From NCBI GenBank assembly GCA_016188575.1, contig JACPHN010000015.1:1-35728 (forward strand): a stretch of 35,728 nt of DNA, read 5' to 3'. The notes under the pieces were generated by a model. The model ran no database searches. It was given only the letters and a program-made list of their open reading frames with translations, and had not been told where the DNA came from. Source of the stretch: Candidatus Schekmanbacteria bacterium. Its GTDB lineage: Bacteria; CSSED10-310; JACPHN01. The position numbers and the translations under genes are program-made. Shown here in pieces: positions 8,821-16,657 of the stretch. Each line of letters starts with the position of its first letter. The stretch's first letter is position 1.

Positions 8821-10029
8821 TCAGGCGTCGAGCCGACCGACGATGGTGACGCTAGAGATGTTGTTGAATGGCATGCCGCCAAGATTGTGGGTGAGACCGA
8901 GGCGTGGGTTCGCAAGTTGTCTCGCGCCGGCCTTGCCGTGGAACTGGAGGTACATCTCGTAAAGCATCCGCAACCCCGAAGCGCCGATTGGGTGCCCAAA
9001 GCACTTCAGCCCGCCGTCCGGCTGGCAGGGAATGGTCCCCGCGAGGTCGTAGAACCCGTCCAGGATGTCGTGCACGGCGCGCCCGCGGGCGGAGATGTGC
9101 AGGTCTTCGTAGGTCACGAGCTCGGTAATGGAAAAGCAGTCATGCAGCTCCATCATCGAGATCTCCTGGCGCGGGTCCTTGACGCCCGCTTCGCTGTATG
9201 CGCGCGCTGCAGCCTTCGAGGTCGTGATGAAGTGGTCACCTGCCCACTGGTCGAATTGCGCCTCGGCGCCGTTGCTCAAGGCGAGCTGCAGCGCCTTGAC
9301 GCTGACCAGATCCTTCTTGCCGAGCTCGCGCGCGATTTGCGGCGTCGTGACGATGGCGGCGGCCGAACCATCGCTTACGCCGCAGCAGTCGAAAAGACCC
9401 AGCGGGTGCGCGATGATGGGCGCGGCCATGACCTGATCTACGGTAACCGCCTTGCGCAGGTGTGCCTTCGGATTCTTCGCCCCGTTGGCGTGGCTTTTCG
9501 TGGAAACGTGCGCCATGGCCCGCTTGAGATCCTCATTCTTGATGCGGTAGCTGGCCGCATAACTGCTCGCCAGCATGGCGAACGTTCCCGGCGCCGTCAT
9601 GTTGGGCATCCACAGCCAGGGCAGCGCGCCGATCCCCGATCCCTGCGCCGGTAGGCCACCGTATCCCGTGTCCTTGAGCTTCTCCACGCCGAGCGCCAGA
9701 CAGATGTCATAGGCCCCCGACGCGACCGCGTAGCACGCGCCGCGGAACGCTTCGGTGCCGCTGGCGCAGAAGTTCTCCACGCGCGTAACGGGGATATTCG
9801 GCAGTCGCAACGTGTTCGACAAGGGCAACGCGCTCTTGCCGACGTTGATTTCGTTGAGGCACGTCGCAAGCCAGGCCGCCTCCACTTGGGACTTCTCGAT
9901 TCCCGCGTCCGCGAGCGCCTCCTGGAACGCCTCGACCATGAGGTTTTCGGCGCTGCTCTCCCAGCGCTCGCCAAAACGCGTGCAACCCATCCCGATGACT
10001 ACAACCTTGTCTCTTATTCCTGTCGCCAT
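8821..10029 (-). CDS. SCP-x/lipid-transfer type thiolase (acetyl-CoA acetyltransferase family)
   Basis: This 402-aa enzyme is a thiolase, expected to cleave a 3-ketoacyl-CoA or to condense acyl-CoAs. The nucleophile Cys88 lies in ENFCASGTEAF. The conserved GHPIGASG is at 345-352 (His346) and THNLGG at 381-386. The HNLGG ending in place of a second CxG cysteine marks the SCP-x/sterol-type branch, whose members often work with DUF35 partner proteins. Such a DUF35 domain is present in the next upstream gene product. The start is ATG 10029 with GGAGAG upstream; a frame extending to 10176 has no conserved residues. The gene lies 17 bp after the HMGCS-like gene and 22 bp before the SDR-SCP2-MaoC gene. 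Together they could complete a beta-oxidation-like cycle. Confidence 0.93.
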   Translation of the reverse strand: MATGIRDKVVVIGMGCTRFGERWESSAENLMVEAFQEALADAGIEKSQVEAAWLATCLNEINVGKSALPLSNTLRLPNIPVTRVENFCASGTEAFRGACYAVASGAYDICLALGVEKLKDTGYGGLPAQGSGIGALPWLWMPNMTAPGTFAMLASSYAASYRIKNEDLKRAMAHVSTKSHANGAKNPKAHLRKAVTVDQVMAAPIIAHPLGLFDCCGVSDGSAAAIVTTPQIARELGKKDLVSVKALQLALSNGAEAQFDQWAGDHFITTSKAAARAYSEAGVKDPRQEISMMELHDCFSITELVTYEDLHISARGRAVHDILDGFYDLAGTIPCQPDGGLKCFGHPIGASGLRMLYEMYLQFHGKAGARQLANPRLGLTHNLGGMPFNNISSVTIVGRLDA

Positions 10030-10046
10030 CTCAGCTCTCCCCCGCC

Positions 10047-11507
10047 CTAGGCGTTCTCGGTGCCCTGCGGCACGGCCTTCCAGAAGTACCCGGTATAGCC
10101 GCGCTCCTTGTCGTGCCAGCGCCGGCGAAAGGACATCCGCATCCTGGTGCCGACGCCGACGTCGTCCAGCCTGCAATCGGTAAAATCAGCGAGCATGCGA
10201 CCGCCACCTTCGAACTGCACGAGGCCATAAATGGCGGGAGGATCGACGGATACGGCGAGGTAGTCTCCCGTGAACATGACGATTCGGGCAGTACGTTCGG
10301 CGAAGGGGTACGGCTGGGCGCGCCCCACGGCGCCGCAGGTCGGATTCACGCAGATGTCGGCGCGCGGGAACTGCGCGGTGCCGCACACTTCGCAGCGCGC
10401 TCCCACCAGTCCGAGCACCATGTCGCGGTGGCGATACAGAGCGGTCATGGCCGTCTGTCCCCCGACCTCACCGCGAATTCCCATGTCGAGCTCGAGCAGC
10501 TCGCGGAACTTTGCAAACTTCGCGTAGCTGTCCAGCTCACGGCGTTGCTGCAGCGCAGTGCTGAAGCCGTTTCGCGCCGGTTGCGCGCGCAACGCCTCCG
10601 TGGCGCGAAACGCGAGGGCGTCGGCGCCTTGTCCGAAGCCCACGACCAGGATTCGGTCGCCCGGTTGCGCCTGCTCCAGCGCCCGCGCCAGCAGCAGCAG
10701 GGGATGCGCCGCGCCCGTCTCGCCGGTTTCCTCGTGCAAGTTGCTCATGACCTGTGCCGCAGACGCGCCAAGGCGCCTGGCAATCGCCGCGTGCTCGGCA
10801 CCGTACATGCACGGGTAGACGATCTTCGCGAAGTCCGAGAGTACCAGGCCGGTTCTGGCCAGCAGCCCGGCGACTACCTCCGGGATCAGCTTGCCGTAGC
10901 CCTCATCGCGCGCCCAACGTTCCTCCCAGGTGTAGTCGAAGCGCTTTCCCGTGCCGCGGTAGTGGTCGGGGAGATCCCGTGAGATGGAGCACGAGCCGAC
11001 CAGCTCGGCGATCACGTTTTCAGTGCCGATCAGCGCGGCAGCGGCGCCATCGCCAAGCCACATCTCCAGGAACGAAGCGCCGCGGGCTTCGCGCCGGTCG
11101 GACGCCAGGACTAGAACGTTGCGCCGGTTTCCCGCGGCGACGGCATCCAGCGCGCTGATCAGCCCGGTGGTCGCGGCGCGTTGGGAAGCGGCGAAGTCGG
11201 CGGTGCGGATCTCCTCCTTCAGATTCAGCGCGGTCGACGCGATGGCCGCGTTCTGGCGATCGGCATAGGGCAGGGTGGTGGAGCAAAGGAACAGGCCATC
11301 CACGGCGGCCCGATCGATGCCCGCCAGGCAGTTTCGGCCAGCCTCGACCGCCATACTGAGACTGTCTTCATCCCAGTTGCACACCGCGCGCTCTCCCTTG
11401 GCCACCGCCATGATCGCCGGCGCGAACCAGCCGAGCTCCTGGTAAATGGTCATGCGCTTGAGCCGAAGCTGGGGAATGTACGCCCCGAACGATGTAAGGC
11501 CGATCAT
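10047..11507 (-). CDS. HMG-CoA-synthase-like protein fused to DUF35 OB-fold domain, catalytic Cys absent
   Basis: This 486-aa protein has an N-terminal thiolase-fold domain (about 1-335) resembling archaeal-type HMG-CoA synthase and ketoacyl synthase III. Family marks are DEDSLSMAVEA at 46-56, GAEHAAIARRLG and HEETGETGAAHP in the second half, and PGDRILVVGFGQG. The C-terminal part (about 350-486) is a DUF35 domain: a rubredoxin-like zinc knuckle CEVCGTAQFPRADIC plus an OB-fold. The segment where these synthases carry the nucleophilic cysteine reads AASQRAATTG at 106-115, so Ser108/Gln109 stand in for Cys. The protein may therefore bind CoA substrates or scaffold the neighbouring thiolase instead of condensing. 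The start ATG 11507 overlaps the upstream gene by 4 bp (ATGA), so coupling is likely. Confidence 0.88.
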   Translation of the reverse strand: MIGLTSFGAYIPQLRLKRMTIYQELGWFAPAIMAVAKGERAVCNWDEDSLSMAVEAGRNCLAGIDRAAVDGLFLCSTTLPYADRQNAAIASTALNLKEEIRTADFAASQRAATTGLISALDAVAAGNRRNVLVLASDRREARGASFLEMWLGDGAAAALIGTENVIAELVGSCSISRDLPDHYRGTGKRFDYTWEERWARDEGYGKLIPEVVAGLLARTGLVLSDFAKIVYPCMYGAEHAAIARRLGASAAQVMSNLHEETGETGAAHPLLLLARALEQAQPGDRILVVGFGQGADALAFRATEALRAQPARNGFSTALQQRRELDSYAKFAKFRELLELDMGIRGEVGGQTAMTALYRHRDMVLGLVGARCEVCGTAQFPRADICVNPTCGAVGRAQPYPFAERTARIVMFTGDYLAVSVDPPAIYGLVQFEGGGRMLADFTDCRLDDVGVGTRMRMSFRRRWHDKERGYTGYFWKAVPQGTENA

Positions 11508-11899
11508 GAAGCGTCCTCCAGGTGTCGAGTGTGGGAACCGTCAGAGGGGGTGGAGGGGGTATCCGCCACCGGCAGAAAGCGCACGTCCTGGACGTGCTCG
11601 GCGGCGCGGATGGCGCGGGTGAGCAGCGCGCGCATGGCCGGGTCGGCGATGGGCTCGACGACGCTGGTGGCCGTGCCATCGGGGTGCTCGGCGGGTCGCC
11701 AGGAAAGGACGTGCCCGGCAACCAGGGCGAAGGCGACGCCACCGTCGCCGCAGCACGAGCTGTTCACGCAGCCGACGCCGACGAGGTAGAGAAGGTCGCC
11801 AGCGGGATCAGGGCTCCGGACCTCTTTCAGGAACGCGTATTCTCCCCCGATCGCGCGGATCTGCCGACCCAGGTGGGGATGAACGAGCTCTCGCGGCAA
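11504..11899 (-). CDS. Small Cys-containing protein of unknown function, first gene of lipid operon
   Basis: I do not recognise this family. The reading frame is open from 12091, but the part upstream of residue Leu in LPRELVHPHLG looks non-coding. A TTG at 11899 has GGAG five bases upstream, giving a 131-aa protein. It contains GEYAFLKEV, LLYLVGVGCVNSSCCGDGG with three cysteines in a short run, and GHVLSWRP, then a helical C-terminus ending in a polar tail. No signal peptide or membrane segment is evident, although the LLYLVGVG piece is hydrophobic. The stop overlaps the start of the HMGCS/DUF35 gene by 4 bp, so it is very likely made together with that protein. The cysteine cluster could bind a metal. 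Start choice is uncertain. Confidence 0.6.
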   Translation of the reverse strand: MPRELVHPHLGRQIRAIGGEYAFLKEVRSPDPAGDLLYLVGVGCVNSSCCGDGGVAFALVAGHVLSWRPAEHPDGTATSVVEPIADPAMRALLTRAIRAAEHVQDVRFLPVADTPSTPSDGSHTRHLEDAS

Positions 11900-12087
11900 G
11901 GTGACTCCACGTCCAGGGTGCGACTTCGATGCTTGGGGGCCGTAAGCGGCGGTGCGCCGGCGGACTGCTCGGGGTCGCTTATAACGGCATCGCCTCGAAT
12001 ACGTCAAGCCATAGCACAGACCTGAATCTACTGCCGGTTCGTCGTCGCACAGTTTCGCGCCCAGTAGGCAGTGGATGCACGCATTCG

Positions 12088-13308
12088 TCACAGGTCGCGG
12101 TCTGTCGTGTCGCGGGGCACCGCCTGGTTATCGCTCGTGCGGTCCGCCTCGCGCGCGGTGCGACGCCGCGGCCTGGGCAGCGGCATGAGTCGCTTCATCG
12201 CCTCGAGCTTGCCGAAGCAGATCAGAATGTCACCACGCAGGATCTGGCACGCGGGCTGCGGATTCGGGATGGCGTGGTTTTCGCGCAGGATACTGAGCAC
12301 TGTGATGTCGAGCTCTCGCAGCCCGGCGTCCAGCAAGCTCAGCCCCGCCATCGGACTGCCGGGTCCGATCGGGATCTCGGCGACACCATAGCCGCCGGCA
12401 ATCGTGAGCCGCTGCCGCAGGTCGATCTCCGGAAGCCGGACCTGGCGCTCCAAAAATTCGATGATTGCGCCCGCAACGTTGGTCTGCGTTGCCCGCTCGA
12501 TGCCTTCCAGCCCGGGAGACGAGTTGACTTCCATGACGAGCGGTCCGTCGCACCCCTCGAGCATGTCGACGCCGGCGACGTGCAGGCCGATGATCTGCGC
12601 GGCGCGAATAGCCGTCCGCTCGTATGCGGGGTCCAGGTCAATAGGCGCGACGTCACCACCGCGATGGACATTGCTGCGGAACTCGTTGCCCTTCGCCATC
12701 CTGCGCATCGCCGCGACGACGCGGCCGCCGACGACGAACGCGCGGATGTCCTTGCCTCTACTCTCCTGAACAAACCGCTGGATGAGCACGTTTTGCCTGG
12801 TGCTGTGGAGAGTCTCGATGATCGCCTCGGCGACGCTTTCGGTCTCGGCGAGAATCACTCCGACGCCCTGGGTTCCCTGCAACAGCTTGATGATCACCGG
12901 AGCGCCGCCCATGGAGCGGATCGTGGGCAGCAGCGACGTCCCTTCGCGGACGAAGGCGGTCGAGGGAATGCCGATGTCATGGCGGCTCAAGACCTGAATG
13001 GCCCGCAGCTTGTCCCGGGACACGACGATCCCCTGAGAGGAGTTTACGCAAAACACCCCCATTTGCTCGAACTGCCGCACCACCGCCGCCCCGAAAAACG
13101 TGATCGAGGCGCCGATTCTGGGAATCACGGCCTCGATGCCGCGCACCTCTCGCGTGCGGTAGTGCAGGGACGGCGCGCCCCTTTCGACGCGAATCGCGAA
13201 CTTGAGCGGATCCATCGTCCGCACCGTGTGCCCGGCTGCCAGCGCGGCTTCGCGGAGGCGCCGCGTGCTGTGAATGCGCGAACCTTGCGAGAGGATGGCG
13301 ATCTTCAT
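12088..13308 (-). CDS. rimK: RimK-type glutamate ligase fused to TrkA-C (RCK-C) domain
   Basis: This 406-aa cytoplasmic ATP-grasp ligase adds glutamate residues to a protein C-terminus; in E. coli the target is ribosomal protein S6. Residues 1-300 follow E. coli RimK closely: MKIAILSQGSRIHSTRRLRE at the start, AVIPRIGASITF, the nucleotide loop KLLQGTQGVGV, FRSNVHRGG and the metal-binding VMEVNSSPGLEGIE. E. coli RimK ends there. This protein continues with about 80 residues (about 305-388, with VAEIPIGPGSPMAGLSL and QILRGDILICFG) that match a TrkA-C domain, a small ligand-binding module usually found on potassium channels and transporters. A basic tail follows. ATG 13308 was chosen because it is where RimK homology begins; no strong ribosome site is seen. 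The gene lies 61 bp after the wecA-like gene on the same strand. Confidence 0.92.
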   Translation of the reverse strand: MKIAILSQGSRIHSTRRLREAALAAGHTVRTMDPLKFAIRVERGAPSLHYRTREVRGIEAVIPRIGASITFFGAAVVRQFEQMGVFCVNSSQGIVVSRDKLRAIQVLSRHDIGIPSTAFVREGTSLLPTIRSMGGAPVIIKLLQGTQGVGVILAETESVAEAIIETLHSTRQNVLIQRFVQESRGKDIRAFVVGGRVVAAMRRMAKGNEFRSNVHRGGDVAPIDLDPAYERTAIRAAQIIGLHVAGVDMLEGCDGPLVMEVNSSPGLEGIERATQTNVAGAIIEFLERQVRLPEIDLRQRLTIAGGYGVAEIPIGPGSPMAGLSLLDAGLRELDITVLSILRENHAIPNPQPACQILRGDILICFGKLEAMKRLMPLPRPRRRTAREADRTSDNQAVPRDTTDRDL

Positions 13309-13369
13309 TGGCGAACGACCTGGTGCTGTCGGGCTACACGGTAGCCCAAATCGCAAACGGGCGCTATGG

Positions 13370-15754
13370 CTACAGGGCGGAGCGCAATGGCGGTGCCGGC
13401 CCTGAATCCGCCACCTGTTCGACGTCGACGCGACAGCGCCCCGCTCCGTCCCTCCCCCCGCTGGCGGGGGAAGGTGAGGTGGCGGGTCTTCGTGATGCGC
13501 TTTCCGCACAGCCTGCAGCCAAACCAGCGGTCGATTCAGGCGTCGGGGACGTTGTCGCGGCCTCCAGCTCCACGCCGCAACTTACGCCGACGGTATCGAA
13601 AAAAAAGCTCGCGCGATCGTCACCGCCCGTGTCCGGGTCATCGTTGACCATGAAAAACAGGGTCTGCAGGTGATAGCCAGCGAACTTTGCAAGCGGGATG
13701 CGCCGCCGATACCACCGCCCCAGCGCGAGCCCCGTCAAGTCCTCGTTCCAGAGCGCCGCAACGCCGTTCGTGTCGGGAGGCAAGCTCGACCACGTGTGGA
13801 GCTCCTCGCCGCCCGGCCCCACAAGAGAGGCCTGGACCGACGCGCGCAGCCAGGTTACTGCCGGCAGCAGGATGTCGTAGGACAACTCGTGATGCTCGGT
13901 GATTTCGAGGTCGAGATCGGTCAGGTAGGGAATCGCCTGGTTGGTGGCATGGTCGCCGTTCAATGGCATGGTCTCGACGTCGATGCGAATGAATCGATTA
14001 CCAAAGGCAGGCGTGATCGCTCCGCCATCGCTGTTCCCGATAACCGACTGAACCTCCCATCGCTTGATGCGCAGTCCGCTGCTCCCGGCCGATCGCGCCG
14101 TTTCGACTTCGCCGAAATCGTGCAGCGGCGGCGGAACGAGCGGAATCCCAGAAAAAAACACGAGCGGTATCGCAGCGTCGGGCGCGGCACTGGCGAGGAG
14201 CTCCTGCGCCGGCGGGCGCAGTTGCAGGCCCGCCGGCGCCAGGCCGGCCGGTACCGGCGAGAACGCCAGGAAGCGCTCGAGCGTCGGCGCATGGATGCGA
14301 GTCGCGCGCAACCGCCCATGGCGGTCGAAAATTAGATTCGGCAGGGTGGAAGCCGGGACGACGAGCGGCGGGACCTCTCCGACCACCTGACAGTCGCCGG
14401 CGGCAGGCCTGGCGCGCAGCGAAAGGGCGTCGATGCCCGCCGCGAAAGACCTGGCGTACATGAGCTCAAGAGGCGCGGAAAGCGCGGCGAGAAACACGAG
14501 CGCTCCGGCCGCCGCCAACGCGGCCGCGGCGAGCGGCCGGCGCGCGAATGGGGAAGAGGCGCTTGCCGCAGCCGCTTCCACGAGCTCCGCCACCCGCAGT
14601 AGCGTGGCATTGCGCGCGCGCGGTTCCGCGTCGGTCGCGACGACCGGCAGCGCCAGGCGAGCTTCAAGGAACGCGATGATGCGTGTGACGAACAGCAGGC
14701 CGAGGCCAAGCAGCCCCAGCACGATCAACGCGTACCGGTAGGGGATGATCACGAATGCGAAGGCGATCAGGCCCAGGTAGATACTCGCGAGGTGAAAAAC
14801 CCGGACCACCTGCCGGTGGCTGAGCCCGAGGCGGAGAAGCCGGTGATGCAGGTGAAGGCGGTCGGCACGAAATATCGGCGCCCCCAGGCGGTAGCGGCGC
14901 ACAATCGCCAGGCCGGTGTCGGCGATTGGCAAGCCGAGGCAAATCAGGGGCATCAGTAGCGCAATGGCGGTCGTGCTCTTGCGCGTGCTCACCAGACTGA
15001 CGGTAGCGAGGCAAAAGCCGAGAAAGAGACTTCCCGTGTCCCCCAGGAAAATGCGGGCCGGGTGTCGGTTGTGCCAGAAAAACCCGAGGCAGGAGCCGAG
15101 AAGAACGCAGTTGAGAAAGACCAGGGCCCACTCGGCCTCGCCGCCGTTGGCCAGGGCCACGCCCATGGCGAGCAAAGTCGCGCTGGTGATCCCGGCAACC
15201 CCCGTCGCCAGGCCGTCCAGGCCGTCAATCAGGTTCAAGGCGTTGGTGAGCGCCAGGACCCAAAGGACGGTGGCCGGGAGCGCCAGCGCGCCAAGCTCGA
15301 ATTTCCCGCCCAGGGGATTGGTAATCGCGGCGATGGCATAGCCGTGCGCATACAGAATCACGGCAGCGGCGATTTGCCCAGCCAGCTTCGCCCACGCCCC
15401 GAGGTGGAGGCGATCGTCCGCGAGACCAATGACAGTCAGCACCGCGACAGCGAAAAGAAAGCCGCCGGTATCGGGGAGCTGTGAGGGCGGGAGGATTCTG
15501 GGCCCGAGGAATCGTAACACAATCAGAAACGTGAGGGTGATGGCGATGCCCCCTGACGTCGGCATGGGGGCGGTATGAATGCGCCGTTCGGCGTCCACTC
15601 CCGGTCGGTCCAGGAAACCCAGCGTCCTCGCCAGGCCGCGCGCCACGGCGGTCGCGACGAAGCTGAGCAGAAGTGCGGCGAGAAACGTCGTTGCGTAGGC
15701 GCCGAGCCACATGAGCGACGGGCTCGCCGTGAGCATGTCCGGCCCCGGGGTCAT
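13370..15754 (-). CDS. WecA/TagO-like polyprenyl-phosphate sugar-1-phosphate transferase with extra C-terminal domain
   Basis: This 794-aa membrane protein starts surface glycan synthesis by moving a sugar-1-phosphate from a UDP-sugar to undecaprenyl phosphate. Residues 1-370 are the multi-span MraY/WecA domain with LADDRLHLGAW at 111-121, NALNLIDGLDGL at 171-182, a later FLGDTGSLFLGF and the FRADRLHLHHRLLRLGLSH loop. Unlike normal family members of about 350 residues, it continues with another hydrophobic helix near 430-455 and a globular region of about 280 residues. The last part (LGRWYRRRIPLAKFAG to FFFDTVGVS) looks like a beta-sandwich carbohydrate-binding domain, likely on the outer side of the membrane. 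The final 57 residues come largely from a dispersed repeat at 13421-13541. ATG 15754 overlaps the glycosyltransferase stop by 4 bp and has GGGGAG upstream. Confidence 0.88.
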   Translation of the reverse strand: MTPGPDMLTASPSLMWLGAYATTFLAALLLSFVATAVARGLARTLGFLDRPGVDAERRIHTAPMPTSGGIAITLTFLIVLRFLGPRILPPSQLPDTGGFLFAVAVLTVIGLADDRLHLGAWAKLAGQIAAAVILYAHGYAIAAITNPLGGKFELGALALPATVLWVLALTNALNLIDGLDGLATGVAGITSATLLAMGVALANGGEAEWALVFLNCVLLGSCLGFFWHNRHPARIFLGDTGSLFLGFCLATVSLVSTRKSTTAIALLMPLICLGLPIADTGLAIVRRYRLGAPIFRADRLHLHHRLLRLGLSHRQVVRVFHLASIYLGLIAFAFVIIPYRYALIVLGLLGLGLLFVTRIIAFLEARLALPVVATDAEPRARNATLLRVAELVEAAAASASSPFARRPLAAAALAAAGALVFLAALSAPLELMYARSFAAGIDALSLRARPAAGDCQVVGEVPPLVVPASTLPNLIFDRHGRLRATRIHAPTLERFLAFSPVPAGLAPAGLQLRPPAQELLASAAPDAAIPLVFFSGIPLVPPPLHDFGEVETARSAGSSGLRIKRWEVQSVIGNSDGGAITPAFGNRFIRIDVETMPLNGDHATNQAIPYLTDLDLEITEHHELSYDILLPAVTWLRASVQASLVGPGGEELHTWSSLPPDTNGVAALWNEDLTGLALGRWYRRRIPLAKFAGYHLQTLFFMVNDDPDTGGDDRASFFFDTVGVSCGVELEAATTSPTPESTAGLAAGCAESASRRPATSPSPASGGRDGAGRCRVDVEQVADSGPAPPLRSAL
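13421..13541 (-). repeat. Dispersed palindromic repeat, copy 1 (inside wecA-like gene 3' end)
   Basis: On the minus strand this reads GCCTGAATCGACC, GCGGAAAGCGCATCACGAAG, then a core CCTTCCCCCGCCAGCGGGGG and GGGACGGAGCGGGGCGCTG to GCGTCGACGTC. The copy at 25143-25258 has the same blocks in order. It encodes about residues 738-778 of the wecA-like protein in-frame, after its last conserved domain. Confidence 0.78.
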
Positions 15755-16587
15755 ACGTAGTCTCCCCACAGCCCGCGCGGATAACGGGTGAAAAACAGCC
15801 ACATGGAGCGAAGCTGCGCGCGCAGGGTGCGCGTCATGCGTTGCTCGTGGTGCACGACAATCGATGTGGGGAGATAGTGAACCTGATAACCGAGCCGATA
15901 CATGCGGACGCAGATTTCGGTGTCTTCGAATCCATAGAACATGCGTTCGTCGAGCAGACCCGCGCGCCGCAGCGCCTCGCGGCGGATGAGCTGTGCGGCG
16001 CCAATCACGTGATCGACGCGCATGGGCGCGTCATGGCGCACGTCGCTCATCAGGAAGCGGCGAAGCTCGCGGCCGTTCCGGAATCGCTCGAGGTGGTCCA
16101 GGCGGCGCACGATCGGTGTGAGCCCGTTATGGAATCTGCGGGCCGTGAGCTGCAGCTCTCCGGCCGGGGATTCCAGCCGTGGGCCGACCATGCCGACGCG
16201 GGGGTGCTCCTCGAGATACGCCACCAGGCGGTCGACGGCGCCGGCCGCGACGACCGTGTCCACGTCGAGCAGCATGGCGTACCGCCCGCGTGCCCGGAGT
16301 AGCCCGCGGTTGCGTGCCCGCGCCACGCCCAGATTGCGGGAGTTGCGTTGGTAGCGCACCGATGGAAAACGATCCGCAATCAGGTCCGCCGCCCCATCCG
16401 TAGAAGCGTTGTCGACGACGATTACTTCGGATGGCACAGTGACACCGCCGGCGGCGAGGGAGCACAAGCACCCCTCGAGATACGCCCGGCTATTCCACGT
16501 CAAGATAACGATGGAGACGAGAGGATCGCTCGCCTTCACGAGGAGCTCGGCGCGCCGGTCCGAGGCACACGCGGAAGCGACCGTCAC
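15751..16587 (-). CDS. Family 2 glycosyltransferase (rhamnosyltransferase-like)
   Basis: This 278-aa cytoplasmic or membrane-associated GT-A enzyme transfers a sugar from a nucleotide donor. It opens with the strand SIVILTWNSRAYLEGCL at about 25-41, then VIVVDNASTDG at 55-65, NLGVARARNRGL at 85-96 and the metal-binding DVD at 108-110. The acceptor-side region has FGFEDTEICVRMYRLGY-like text (GFEDTEICVRM), typical of wbbL-like rhamnosyltransferases. The start is GTG 16587 with GGAG ten bases upstream; another GTG 16 codons on is possible. The stop overlaps the start of the wecA-like gene by 4 bp, so the sugar made by these two proteins is probably built on the same lipid carrier. Confidence 0.93.
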   Translation of the reverse strand: MTVASACASDRRAELLVKASDPLVSIVILTWNSRAYLEGCLCSLAAGGVTVPSEVIVVDNASTDGAADLIADRFPSVRYQRNSRNLGVARARNRGLLRARGRYAMLLDVDTVVAAGAVDRLVAYLEEHPRVGMVGPRLESPAGELQLTARRFHNGLTPIVRRLDHLERFRNGRELRRFLMSDVRHDAPMRVDHVIGAAQLIRREALRRAGLLDERMFYGFEDTEICVRMYRLGYQVHYLPTSIVVHHEQRMTRTLRAQLRSMWLFFTRYPRGLWGDYV

Positions 16588-16657
16588 GTCTTTTCGTCTC
16601 CGGCGCGACCGGTCCGCGGCGCTCGATCCGAGCCGCGGGCGGCGTCGCCGATCGCGG

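Noticed and set aside
7293-8849. Long plus-strand frame of 518 codons
   Set aside because: It mirrors the SDR-SCP2-MaoC gene, whose motifs are intact on the other strand.
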